Shown: one piece after another, positions 34,303-47,222 of the stretch | How positions within the stretch are numbered: the stretch's first letter is position 1 | How the letters are laid out: every line of letters starts with the position of its first letter | Assembly: GCA_944548615.1 (NCBI GenBank) | Contig: CALYMY010000067.1 | Span: 150,421-214,420, forward strand | Length of the DNA stretch: 64,000 nucleotides | Direction of reading: 5' to 3' | Origin: Micropterix aruncella | Lineage: Eukaryota; Arthropoda; Insecta; Lepidoptera; Micropterigidae | Position numbers and translations under genes: made by a program | The notes under the pieces: generated by a model | What the model saw: the letters and a program-made list of their open reading frames with translations, nothing else | Told to the model about the DNA's origin: nothing | Databases searched by the model: none

Positions 34303-37300
34303 ATTTATTTCGAAAAATGTGATTTTTTCATAACAATTTCTATGTTCAAAATGAAAGTTTATATAAAAAAATTCAAAATGTCAAAATTTCGAAAATGCCA
34401 TTTCGTAGAGATTTCAAAGGCCTTCGTTCTGTCCGAACACCGTAACGCGTTAGGTTTACTCTATCTCGATTTATTTCGAAAAATGTGATTTTTTCATAAT
34501 AATTTCCAAGTTCAAAATGAAAGTTTATATAAAAATTTTCAAAATATCAAAATTTCAAAAATGCCATTTTGTAGAGCTTAAGCGGGGTGTCGATCTCGCC
34601 AAAGACCGCAACGCGGTAGGTTTACTCTATCTCGATTTATTTCGAAAAATGTGATTTTTTCATAACAATTTCTATGTTCAAAATGAAAGTTTATATAAAA
34701 TTTTTCAAAATGTCAAAATTTCGAAAATGCCATTTTGTAGAGATTACCAAGGTCGTCGTTCTGTCCGAACGCCGTAACGCTATAGGTTTACTCTATCACG
34801 ATCTTTTTCGAAAAATGTGATTTTTTCATAACAATTTCTATGTTTAAAATGAAATTTTATATAAAATTTTTCAAAATGTCAAAATTTCGAAAATGCCATT
34901 TTGTAGAGATTACCAAGGCCGTCGTTCTGTCCGAACGCCGTAACGCTATAGGTTTACTCTATCACGATCTTTTTCGAAAAATGTGATTTTTTCATAATAA
35001 TTTCTATGTTTAAAATGAAATTTTATATAAAATTTTTCAAAATGTCAAAATTTCAAAAATGCCATTTTGTAGAGCTTAAGCGGGGTGTCGATCTAGCCAA
35101 AGACCGCAACGCGGTAGGTTTACTCTATCACGGTCTTTTTCGAAAAATGTCATTTATTCATAACAATTTCTATGTTCAAAATGAAAGTTTATATAAAAAA
35201 TTTCAAAATGTCAAAATTTCGAAAATGCCATTTCGTAGAGATTACCAAGGCCGTGGTTCTGTCCGAACGCCGTAACGCTATAGGTTTACTCTATCACGAT
35301 CTTTTTCGAAAAATGTGATTTTTTCATTATAATTTCTATGTTTAAAATGAAATTTTATATAAAATTTTTCAAAATGTCAAAATTTCAAAAATGCCATTTT
35401 GTAGAGCTTAAGCGGGGTGTCGATCTCGCCAAAGACCGCAACGCGGTAGGTTTACTCTATCTCGATTTATTTCGAAAAATGTGATTTTTTCATAACAATT
35501 TCTATGTTCAAAATGAAAGTTTATATAAAAAATTTCAAAATGTCAAAATTTCGAAAATGCCATTTTGTAGAGATTACCAAGGCCGTCGTTCTGTCCGAAC
35601 GCCGTAACCCTATAGGTTTACTCTATCACGATCTTTTTCGAAAAATGTGATTTTTTCATAACAATTTCTATGTTTAAAATGAAATTTTATATAAAATTTT
35701 TCAAAATGTCAAAATTTCGAAAATGCCATTTTGTAGAGATTACCAAGGCCGTCGTTCTGTCCGAACGCCGTAACCCTATAGGTTTACTCTATCACGATCT
35801 TTTTCGAAAAATATGATTTTTTCATAATAATTTCTATGTTTAAAATGAAATTTTATATAAAATTTTTCAAAAAGTCAAAATTTCAAAAATGCCATTTTGT
35901 AGAGCTTAAGCGGGGTGTCGATCTCGCCAAAGACCGCAACGCGGTAGGTTTACTCTATCTCGTTCTTTTGTGAAAAATGTGATTTTTTCATAACAATTTC
36001 TATGTTCAAAATGAAAGTTTATATAAAAAAATTCAAAATGTCAAAATTTCGAAAATGCCATTTCGTAGAGATTTCAAAGGCCTTCGTTCTGTCCGAACAC
36101 CGTAACGCGTTAGGTTTACTCTATCTCGATTTATTTCGAAAAATGTGATTTTTTCATAATAATTTCCAAGTTCAAAATGAAAGTTTATATAAAAATTTTC
36201 AAAATATCAAAATTTCAAAAATGCCATTTTGTAGAGCTTAAGCGGGGTGTCGATCTCGCCAAAGACCGCAACGCGGTAGGTTTACTCTATCTCGATTTAT
36301 TTCGAAAAATGTGATTTTTTCATAACAATTTCTATGTTCAAAATGAAAGTTTATATAAAATTTTTCAAAATGTCAAAATTTCGAAAATGCCATTTTGTAG
36401 AGATTACCAAGGTCGTCGTTCTGTCCGAACGCCGTAACGCTATAGGTTTACTCTATCACGATCTTTTTCGAAAAATGTGATTTTTTCATAACAATTTCTA
36501 TGTTTAAAATGAAATTTTATATAAAATTTTTCAAAATGTCAAAATTTCGAAAATGCCATTTTGTAGAGATTACCAAGGCCGTCGTTCTGTCCGAACGCCG
36601 TAACGCTATAGGTTTACTCTATCACGATCTTTTTCGAAAAATGTGATTTTTTCATAATAATTTCTATGTTTAAAATGAAATTTTATATAAAATTTTTCAA
36701 AATGTCAAAATTTCAAAAATGCCATTTTGTAGAGCTTAAGCGGGGTGTCGATCTAGCCAAAGACCGCAACGCGGTAGGTTTACTCTATCACGGTCTTTTT
36801 CGAAAAATGTCATTTATTCATAACAATTTCTATGTTCAAAATGAAAGTTTATATAAAAAATTTCAAAATGTCAAAATTTCGAAAATGCCATTTCGTAGAG
36901 ATTACCAAGGCCGTGGTTCTGTCCGAACGCCGTAACGCTATAGGTTTACTCTATCACGATCTTTTTCGAAAAATGTGATTTTTTCATTATAATTTCTATG
37001 TTTAAAATGAAATTTTATATAAAATTTTTCAAAATGTCAAAATTTCAAAAATGCCATTTTGTAGAGCTTAAGCGGGGTGTCGATCTCGCCAAAGACCGCA
37101 ACGCGGTAGGTTTACTCTATCTCGATTTATTTCGAAAAATGTGATTTTTTCATAACAATTTCTATGTTCAAAATGAAAGTTTATATAAAAAATTTCAAAA
37201 TGTCAAAATTTCGAAAATGCCATTTTGTAGAGATTACCAAGGCCGTCGTTCTGTCCGAACGCCGTAACCCTATAGGTTTACTCTATCACGATCTTTTTCG

Positions 37301-37833
37301 AAAAATGTGATTTTTTCATAACAATTTCTATGTTTAAAATGAAATTTTATATAAAATTTTTCAAAATGTCAAAATTTCGAAAATGCCATTTTGTAGAGAT
37401 TACCAAGGCCGTCGTTCTGTCCGAACGCCGTAACCCTATAGGTTTACTCTATCACGATCTTTTTCGAAAAATATGATTTTTTCATAATAATTTCTATGTT
37501 TAAAATGAAATTTTATATAAAATTTTTCAAAAAGTCAAAATTTCAAAAATGCCATTTTGTAGAGCTTAAGCGGGGTGTCGATCTCGCCAAAGACCGCAAC
37601 GCGGTAGGTTTACTCTATCTCGTTCTTTTGTGAAAAATGTGATTTTTTCATAACAATTTCTATGTTCAAAATGAAAGTTTATATAAAAAATTTCAAAATG
37701 TCAAAATTTCGAAAATGCCATTTCGTAGAGATTTGAAAGGCCTTCGTTATGCCCAAACACCGTAACGCGTTTTATTTACTCTATCACGGTCTTTTTCGAA
37801 AAATGACATTTATTCATAACAATTTCTATGTTC
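34303..37833 (+). repeat. B array, unit 9: expanded, 21.3 x 166 bp
   Basis: Monomers 1-10 are followed by an 11/1 hybrid and then 2-12, so ten monomers (1,660 bp, two 830-bp periods) are duplicated. The hybrid starts with the monomer 11 signature TTGTGAAAAATG (35968) and turns into monomer 1 text by about 36037. A private C-to-G change at 37735 creates an in-frame stop in the terminal monomer. Confidence 0.93.
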
Positions 37834-39276
37834 AGGAGTTCCCTCGTCGGGAGCCAACCCTGGGTGCAGCAGCCATGTCATGGTGGAACTTAGTAATTGC
37901 CATCATAATGGAATGCCTATACCAAATTTCACGTCTCTACGGTTGACCGTTGAGGAGTTCCCTCGTCGGGAGCCAACCCTGGGTGCAGCAGCCATGTCAT
38001 GGTGGAACTTAGTAATTGCCATCATAATGGAATGCCTATACCAAATTTCACGTCTCTACGGTTGACCGTTGAGGAGTTCCCTCGTCGGGAGCCAACCCTG
38101 GGTGCAGCAGCGATGTCATGGTGGAACTTAGAAATTGCCGTCATAATGGAATGCCTATACCAAATTTCACGTCTCTACGGTTGACCGTTGAGGAGTTCCC
38201 TCGTCGGGAGCCAACCCTGGGTGCAGCAGCCATGTCATGGTGGAACTTAGTAATTGCCATCATAATGGAATGCCTATACCAAATTTCACGTCTCTACGGT
38301 TGACCGTTGAGGAGTTCCCTCGTCGGGAGCCAACCCTGGGTGCAGCAGCCATGTCATGGTGGAACTTAGTAATTGCCATCATAATGGAATGCCTATACCA
38401 AATTTCACGTCTCTACGGTTGACCGTTGAGGAGTTCCCTCGTCGGGAGCCAACCCTGGGTGCAGCAGCCATGTCATGGTGGAACTTAGTAATTGCCATCA
38501 TAATGGAATGCCTATACCAAATTTCACGTCTCTACGGTTGACCGTTGAGGAGTTCCCTCGTCGGGAGCCAACCCTGGGTGCAGCAGCCATGTCATGGTGG
38601 AACTTAGTAATTGCCATCATAATGGAATGCCTATACCAAATTTCACGTCTCTACGGTTGACCGTTGAGGAGTTCCCTCGTCGGGAGCCAACCCTGGGTGC
38701 AGCAGCGATGTCATGGTGGAACTTAGAAATTGCCGTCATAATGGAATGCCTATACCAAATTTCACGTCTCTACGGTTGACCGTTGAGGAGTTCCCTCGTC
38801 GGGAGCCAACCCTGGGTGCAGCAGCCATGTCATGGTGGAACTTAGTAATTGCCATCATAATGGAATGCCTATACCAAATTTCACGTCTCTACGGTTGACC
38901 GTTGAGGAGTTCCCTCGTCGGGAGCCAACCCTGGGTGCAGCAGCCATGTCATGGTGGAACTTAGTAATTGCCATCATAATGGAATGCCTATACCAAATTT
39001 CACGTCTCTACGGTTGACCGTTGAGGAGTTCCCTCGTCGGGAGCCAACCCTGGGTGCAGCAGCCATGTCATGGTGGAACTTAGTAATTGCCATCATAATG
39101 GAATGCCTATACCAAATTTCACGTCTCTACGGTTGACCGTTGAGAAGTTCCCTCGTCGGGAGCCAACCCTGGGTGCAGCAGCCATGTCATGGTGGAACTT
39201 AGTAATTGCCATCATAATGGAATGCCTATACCAAATTTCACGTCTCTACGGTTGACCGTTGAGGAGTTCCCTCGTC
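37834..39276 (+). repeat. A array, unit 10: 12.1 x 119 bp
   Basis: Standard order. Confidence 0.97.
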
Positions 39277-39288
39277 CTTGTCACGTAC

Positions 39289-39435
39289 CTCTTTCCGTAG
39301 GTTGTTTACTCCTTTTAATTCGTTTAACGCCTCGCGGGCAATATCTCTGGCTCTTTCCGGTATTTCTTCGAAATTCCGAAACGGCACTTCTATTTCTGTG
39401 GTCTCCATATTGTCTCTTCTCGTTGATCAAAGGCA
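39289..39435 (-). pseudogene. Captured gene exon, unit 10
   Basis: Glu form. Signals intact. Confidence 0.55.
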
Positions 39436-39627
39436 CTGAAAATGAAAATGAAAAAGCACAGATTAAATAGTATTGAAAAGTAATTAAAGAAGAAGAAGAA
39501 GACGAGATAAAAAGCAGAAGCAATGAAATGAAAAGCGTTCTAAAACCCTATCTTTTGACACCTCGCTTGTGTGTATATGATAAAATAAAGAATATAATAT
39601 TTAATTTATTAAACGAAGCCGCGGGAA

Positions 39628-39825
39628 AAATACTAAAACTCCCTTGGCTCGGATCGCTACTATTGAAAACAAACATCGTAAAATCGATAAATAAACTTTC
39701 GCAAGTATGACGAGGGCTGAAGTTACCATAGAAACAGAAATCGTTAAATCGATAAATATTCTATTGCGAGTCGGGCCACCGCCTGAGCTCGTTACTATGG
39801 AAACAAAACCGTTAAATCGATAAAT
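39628..39825. promoter_or_regulatory. Triple X-box + DRE-like module, unit 10
   Basis: Unchanged from the type copy. Confidence 0.6.
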
Positions 39826-39992
39826 CAATATACCTATACAGATATTAAATCGTCTATAATTCCGTTAATATTACTCAGATTTGAAAATTAAAAGAAGCGT
39901 TAGATGCGCAAAGCAAAACTCTATTAGATAATAATAAACAGGGAGGACTATTGATGCCTTTTAGCGCAATAGCCCTCAAACGTCGGAAGCCA

Positions 39993-41863
39993 ATTTATTT
40001 CGAAAAATGTGATTTTTTCATAACAATTTCTATGTTCAAAATGAAAGTTTATATAAAAAAATTCAAAATGTCAAAATTTCGAAAATGCCATTTCGTAGAG
40101 ATTTCAAAGGCCTTCGTTCTGTCCGAACACCGTAACGCGTTAGGTTTACTCTATCTCGATTTATTTCGAAAAATGTGATTTTTTCATAATAATTTCCAAG
40201 TTCAAAATGAAAGTTTATATAAAAATTTTCAAAATATCAAAATTTCAAAAATGCCATTTTGTAGAGCTTAAGCGGGGTGTCGATCTCGCCAAAGACCGCA
40301 ACGCGGTAGGTTTACTCTATCTCGATTTATTTCGAAAAATGTGATTTTTTCATAACAATTTCTATGTTCAAAATGAAAGTTTATATAAAATTTTTCAAAA
40401 TGTCAAAATTTCGAAAATGCCATTTTGTAGAGATTACCAAGGTCGTCGTTCTGTCCGAACGCCGTAACGCTATAGGTTTACTCTATCACGATCTTTTTCG
40501 AAAAATGTGATTTTTTCATAACAATTTCTATGTTTAAAATGAAATTTTATATAAAATTTTTCAAAATGTCAAAATTTCGAAAATGCCATTTTGTAGAGAT
40601 TACCAAGGCCGTCGTTCTGTCCGAACGCCGTAACGCTATAGGTTTACTCTATCACGATCTTTTTCGAAAAATGTGATTTTTTCATAATAATTTCTATGTT
40701 TAAAATGAAATTTTATATAAAATTTTTCAAAATGTCAAAATTTCAAAAATGCCATTTTGTAGAGCTTAAGCGGGGTGTCGATCTAGCCAAAGACCGCAAC
40801 GCGGTAGGTTTACTCTATCACGGTCTTTTTCGAAAAATGTCATTTATTCATAACAATTTCTATGTTCAAAATGAAAGTTTATATAAAAAATTTCAAAATG
40901 TCAAAATTTCGAAAATGCCATTTCGTAGAGATTACCAAGGCCGTGGTTCTGTCCGAACGCCGTAACGCTATAGGTTTACTCTATCACGATCTTTTTCGAA
41001 AAATGTGATTTTTTCATTATAATTTCTATGTTTAAAATGAAATTTTATATAAAATTTTTCAAAATGTCAAAATTTCAAAAATGCCATTTTGTAGAGCTTA
41101 AGCGGGGTGTCGATCTCGCCAAAGACCGCAACGCGGTAGGTTTACTCTATCTCGATTTATTTCGAAAAATGTGATTTTTTCATAACAATTTCTATGTTCA
41201 AAATGAAAGTTTATATAAAAAATTTCAAAATGTCAAAATTTCGAAAATGCCATTTTGTAGAGATTACCAAGGCCGTCGTTCTGTCCGAACGCCGTAACCC
41301 TATAGGTTTACTCTATCACGATCTTTTTCGAAAAATGTGATTTTTTCATAACAATTTCTATGTTTAAAATGAAATTTTATATAAAATTTTTCAAAATGTC
41401 AAAATTTCGAAAATGCCATTTTGTAGAGATTACCAAGGCCGTCGTTCTGTCCGAACGCCGTAACCCTATAGGTTTACTCTATCACGATCTTTTTCGAAAA
41501 ATATGATTTTTTCATAATAATTTCTATGTTTAAAATGAAATTTTATATAAAATTTTTCAAAAAGTCAAAATTTCAAAAATGCCATTTTGTAGAGCTTAAG
41601 CGGGGTGTCGATCTCGCCAAAGACCGCAACGCGGTAGGTTTACTCTATCTCGTTCTTTTGTGAAAAATGTGATTTTTTCATAACAATTTCTATGTTCAAA
41701 ATGAAAGTTTATATAAAAAATTTCAAAATGTCAAAATTTCGAAAATGCCATTTCGTAGAGATTTCAAAGGCCTTCGTTATGCCCAAACACCGTAACGCGT
41801 TTTATTTACTCTATCACGGTCTTTTTCGAAAAATGACATTTATTCATAACAATTTCTATGTTC
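39993..41863 (+). repeat. B array, unit 10: 11.3 x 166 bp
   Basis: Standard monomer order. Confidence 0.97.
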
Positions 41864-43306
41864 AGGAGTTCCCTCGTCGGGAGCCAACCCTGGGTGCAGC
41901 AGCCATGTCATGGTGGAACTTAGTAATTGCCATCATAATGGAATGCCTATACCAAATTTCACGTCTCTACGGTTGACCGTTGAGGAGTTCCCTCGTCGGG
42001 AGCCAACCCTGGGTGCAGCAGCCATGTCATGGTGGAACTTAGTAATTGCCATCATAATGGAATGCCTATACCAAATTTCACGTCTCTACGGTTGACCGTT
42101 GAGGAGTTCCCTCGTCGGGAGCCAACCCTGGGTGCAGCAGCGATGTCATGGTGGAACTTAGAAATTGCCGTCATAATGGAATGCCTATACCAAATTTCAC
42201 GTCTCTACGGTTGACCGTTGAGGAGTTCCCTCGTCGGGAGCCAACCCTGGGTGCAGCAGCCATGTCATGGTGGAACTTAGTAATTGCCATCATAATGGAA
42301 TGCCTATACCAAATTTCACGTCTCTACGGTTGACCGTTGAGGAGTTCCCTCGTCGGGAGCCAACCCTGGGTGCAGCAGCCATGTCATGGTGGAACTTAGT
42401 AATTGCCATCATAATGGAATGCCTATACCAAATTTCACGTCTCTACGGTTGACCGTTGAGGAGTTCCCTCGTCGGGAGCCAACCCTGGGTGCAGCAGCCA
42501 TGTCATGGTGGAACTTAGTAATTGCCATCATAATGGAATGCCTATACCAAATTTCACGTCTCTACGGTTGACCGTTGAGGAGTTCCCTCGTCGGGAGCCA
42601 ACCCTGGGTGCAGCAGCCATGTCATGGTGGAACTTAGTAATTGCCATCATAATGGAATGCCTATACCAAATTTCACGTCTCTACGGTTGACCGTTGAGGA
42701 GTTCCCTCGTCGGGAGCCAACCCTGGGTGCAGCAGCGATGTCATGGTGGAACTTAGAAATTGCCGTCATAATGGAATGCCTATACCAAATTTCACGTCTC
42801 TACGGTTGACCGTTGAGGAGTTCCCTCGTCGGGAGCCAACCCTGGGTGCAGCAGCCATGTCATGGTGGAACTTAGTAATTGCCATCATAATGGAATGCCT
42901 ATACCAAATTTCACGTCTCTACGGTTGACCGTTGAGGAGTTCCCTCGTCGGGAGCCAACCCTGGGTGCAGCAGCCATGTCATGGTGGAACTTAGTAATTG
43001 CCATCATAATGGAATGCCTATACCAAATTTCACGTCTCTACGGTTGACCGTTGAGGAGTTCCCTCGTCGGGAGCCAACCCTGGGTGCAGCAGCCATGTCA
43101 TGGTGGAACTTAGTAATTGCCATCATAATGGAATGCCTATACCAAATTTCACGTCTCTACGGTTGACCGTTGAGAAGTTCCCTCGTCGGGAGCCAACCCT
43201 GGGTGCAGCAGCCATGTCATGGTGGAACTTAGTAATTGCCATCATAATGGAATGCCTATACCAAATTTCACGTCTCTACGGTTGACCGTTGAGGAGTTCC
43301 CTCGTC
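41864..43306 (+). repeat. A array, unit 11: 12.1 x 119 bp
   Basis: Standard order. Confidence 0.97.
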
Positions 43307-43318
43307 CTTGTCACGTAC

Positions 43319-43465
43319 CTCTTTCCGTAGGTTGTTTACTCCTTTTAATTCGTTTAACGCCTCGCGGGCAATATCTCTGGCTCTTTCCGGTATTTCTTCG
43401 AAATTCCGAAACGGCACTTCTATTTCTGTGGTCTCCATATTGTCTCTTCTCGTTGATCAAAGGCA
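43319..43465 (-). pseudogene. Captured gene exon, unit 11
   Basis: Glu form. Signals intact. Confidence 0.55.
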
Positions 43466-43657
43466 CTGAAAATGAAAATGAAAAAGCACAGATTAAATAG
43501 TATTGAAAAGTAATTAAAGAAGAAGAAGAAGACGAGATAAAAAGCAGAAGCAATGAAATGAAAAGCGTTCTAAAACCCTATCTTTTGACACCTCGCTTGT
43601 GTGTATATGATAAAATAAAGAATATAATATTTAATTTATTAAACGAAGCCGCGGGAA

Positions 43658-43855
43658 AAATACTAAAACTCCCTTGGCTCGGATCGCTACTATTGAAAAC
43701 AAACATCGTAAAATCGATAAATAAACTTTCGCAAGTATGACGAGGGCTGAAGTTACCATAGAAACAGAAATCGTTAAATCGATAAATATTCTATTGCGAG
43801 TCGGGCCACCGCCTGAGCTCGTTACTATGGAAACAAAACCGTTAAATCGATAAAT
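43658..43855. promoter_or_regulatory. Triple X-box + DRE-like module, unit 11
   Basis: Unchanged from the type copy. Confidence 0.6.
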
Positions 43856-44022
43856 CAATATACCTATACAGATATTAAATCGTCTATAATTCCGTTAATA
43901 TTACTCAGATTTGAAAATTAAAAGAAGCGTTAGATGCGCAAAGCAAAACTCTATTAGATAATAATAAACAGGGAGGACTATTGATGCCTTTTAGCGCAAT
44001 AGCCCTCAAACGTCGGAAGCCA

Positions 44023-45063
44023 ATTTATTTCGAAAAATGTGATTTTTTCATAACAATTTCTATGTTCAAAATGAAAGTTTATATAAAAAAATTCAAAATG
44101 TCAAAATTTCGAAAATGCCATTTCGTAGAGATTTCAAAGGCCTTCGTTCTGTCCGAACACCGTAACGCGTTAGGTTTACTCTATCTCGATTTATTTCGAA
44201 AAATGTGATTTTTTCATAATAATTTCCAAGTTCAAAATGAAAGTTTATATAAAAATTTTCAAAATATCAAAATTTCAAAAATGCCATTTTGTAGAGCTTA
44301 AGCGGGGTGTCGATCTCGCCAAAGACCGCAACGCGGTAGGTTTACTCTATCTCGATTTATTTCGAAAAATGTGATTTTTTCATAACAATTTCTATGTTCA
44401 AAATGAAAGTTTATATAAAAAATTTCAAAATGTCAAAATTTCGAAAATGCCATTTTGTAGAGATTACCAAGGCCGTCGTTCTGTCCGAACGCCGTAACCC
44501 TATAGGTTTACTCTATCACGATCTTTTTCGAAAAATGTGATTTTTTCATAACAATTTCTATGTTTAAAATGAAATTTTATATAAAATTTTTCAAAATGTC
44601 AAAATTTCGAAAATGCCATTTTGTAGAGATTACCAAGGCCGTCGTTCTGTCCGAACGCCGTAACCCTATAGGTTTACTCTATCACGATCTTTTTCGAAAA
44701 ATATGATTTTTTCATAATAATTTCTATGTTTAAAATGAAATTTTATATAAAATTTTTCAAAAAGTCAAAATTTCAAAAATGCCATTTTGTAGAGCTTAAG
44801 CGGGGTGTCGATCTCGCCAAAGACCGCAACGCGGTAGGTTTACTCTATCTCGTTCTTTTGTGAAAAATGTGATTTTTTCATAACAATTTCTATGTTCAAA
44901 ATGAAAGTTTATATAAAAAATTTCAAAATGTCAAAATTTCGAAAATGCCATTTCGTAGAGATTTCAAAGGCCTTCGTTATGCCCAAACACCGTAACGCGT
45001 TTTATTTACTCTATCACGGTCTTTTTCGAAAAATGACATTTATTCATAACAATTTCTATGTTC
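44023..45063 (+). repeat. B array, unit 11: contracted, 6.3 x 166 bp
   Basis: Monomers 1 and 2 pass directly into monomer 8, and five monomers (830 bp) are missing. The switch lies between about 44265 and 44421, where monomers 2/7 and 3/8 share text. Confidence 0.93.
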
Positions 45064-46506
45064 AGGAGTTCCCTCGTCGGGAGCCAACCCTGGGTGCAGC
45101 AGCCATGTCATGGTGGAACTTAGTAATTGCCATCATAATGGAATGCCTATACCAAATTTCACGTCTCTACGGTTGACCGTTGAGGAGTTCCCTCGTCGGG
45201 AGCCAACCCTGGGTGCAGCAGCCATGTCATGGTGGAACTTAGTAATTGCCATCATAATGGAATGCCTATACCAAATTTCACGTCTCTACGGTTGACCGTT
45301 GAGGAGTTCCCTCGTCGGGAGCCAACCCTGGGTGCAGCAGCGATGTCATGGTGGAACTTAGAAATTGCCGTCATAATGGAATGCCTATACCAAATTTCAC
45401 GTCTCTACGGTTGACCGTTGAGGAGTTCCCTCGTCGGGAGCCAACCCTGGGTGCAGCAGCCATGTCATGGTGGAACTTAGTAATTGCCATCATAATGGAA
45501 TGCCTATACCAAATTTCACGTCTCTACGGTTGACCGTTGAGGAGTTCCCTCGTCGGGAGCCAACCCTGGGTGCAGCAGCCATGTCATGGTGGAACTTAGT
45601 AATTGCCATCATAATGGAATGCCTATACCAAATTTCACGTCTCTACGGTTGACCGTTGAGGAGTTCCCTCGTCGGGAGCCAACCCTGGGTGCAGCAGCCA
45701 TGTCATGGTGGAACTTAGTAATTGCCATCATAATGGAATGCCTATACCAAATTTCACGTCTCTACGGTTGACCGTTGAGGAGTTCCCTCGTCGGGAGCCA
45801 ACCCTGGGTGCAGCAGCCATGTCATGGTGGAACTTAGTAATTGCCATCATAATGGAATGCCTATACCAAATTTCACGTCTCTACGGTTGACCGTTGAGGA
45901 GTTCCCTCGTCGGGAGCCAACCCTGGGTGCAGCAGCGATGTCATGGTGGAACTTAGAAATTGCCGTCATAATGGAATGCCTATACCAAATTTCACGTCTC
46001 TACGGTTGACCGTTGAGGAGTTCCCTCGTCGGGAGCCAACCCTGGGTGCAGCAGCCATGTCATGGTGGAACTTAGTAATTGCCATCATAATGGAATGCCT
46101 ATACCAAATTTCACGTCTCTACGGTTGACCGTTGAGGAGTTCCCTCGTCGGGAGCCAACCCTGGGTGCAGCAGCCATGTCATGGTGGAACTTAGTAATTG
46201 CCATCATAATGGAATGCCTATACCAAATTTCACGTCTCTACGGTTGACCGTTGAGGAGTTCCCTCGTCGGGAGCCAACCCTGGGTGCAGCAGCCATGTCA
46301 TGGTGGAACTTAGTAATTGCCATCATAATGGAATGCCTATACCAAATTTCACGTCTCTACGGTTGACCGTTGAGAAGTTCCCTCGTCGGGAGCCAACCCT
46401 GGGTGCAGCAGCCATGTCATGGTGGAACTTAGTAATTGCCATCATAATGGAATGCCTATACCAAATTTCACGTCTCTACGGTTGACCGTTGAGGAGTTCC
46501 CTCGTC
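45064..46506 (+). repeat. A array, unit 12: 12.1 x 119 bp
   Basis: Standard order. Confidence 0.97.
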
Positions 46507-46518
46507 CTTGTCACGTAC

Positions 46519-46665
46519 CTCTTTCCGTAGGTTGTTTACTCCTTTTAATTCGTTTAACGCCTCGCGGGCAATATCTCTGGCTCTTTCCGGTATTTCTTCG
46601 AAATTCCGAAACGGCACTTCTATTTCTGTGGTCTCCATATTGTCTCTTCTCGTTGATCAAAGGCA
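46519..46665 (-). pseudogene. Captured gene exon, unit 12
   Basis: Glu form. Signals intact. Confidence 0.55.
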
Positions 46666-46857
46666 CTGAAAATGAAAATGAAAAAGCACAGATTAAATAG
46701 TATTGAAAAGTAATTAAAGAAGAAGAAGAAGACGAGATAAAAAGCAGAAGCAATGAAATGAAAAGCGTTCTAAAACCCTATCTTTTGACACCTCGCTTGT
46801 GTGTATATGATAAAATAAAGAATATAATATTTAATTTATTAAACGAAGCCGCGGGAA

Positions 46858-47055
46858 AAATACTAAAACTCCCTTGGCTCGGATCGCTACTATTGAAAAC
46901 AAACATCGTAAAATCGATAAATAAACTTTCGCAAGTATGACGAGGGCTGAAGTTACCATAGAAACAGAAATCGTTAAATCGATAAATATTCTATTGCGAG
47001 TCGGGCCACCGCCTGAGCTCGTTACTATGGAAACAAAACCGTTAAATCGATAAAT
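46858..47055. promoter_or_regulatory. Triple X-box + DRE-like module, unit 12
   Basis: Unchanged from the type copy. Confidence 0.6.
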
Positions 47056-47222
47056 CAATATACCTATACAGATATTAAATCGTCTATAATTCCGTTAATA
47101 TTACTCAGATTTGAAAATTAAAAGAAGCGTTAGATGCGCAAAGCAAAACTCTATTAGATAATAATAAACAGGGAGGACTATTGATGCCTTTTAGCGCAAT
47201 AGCCCTCAAACGTCGGAAGCCA

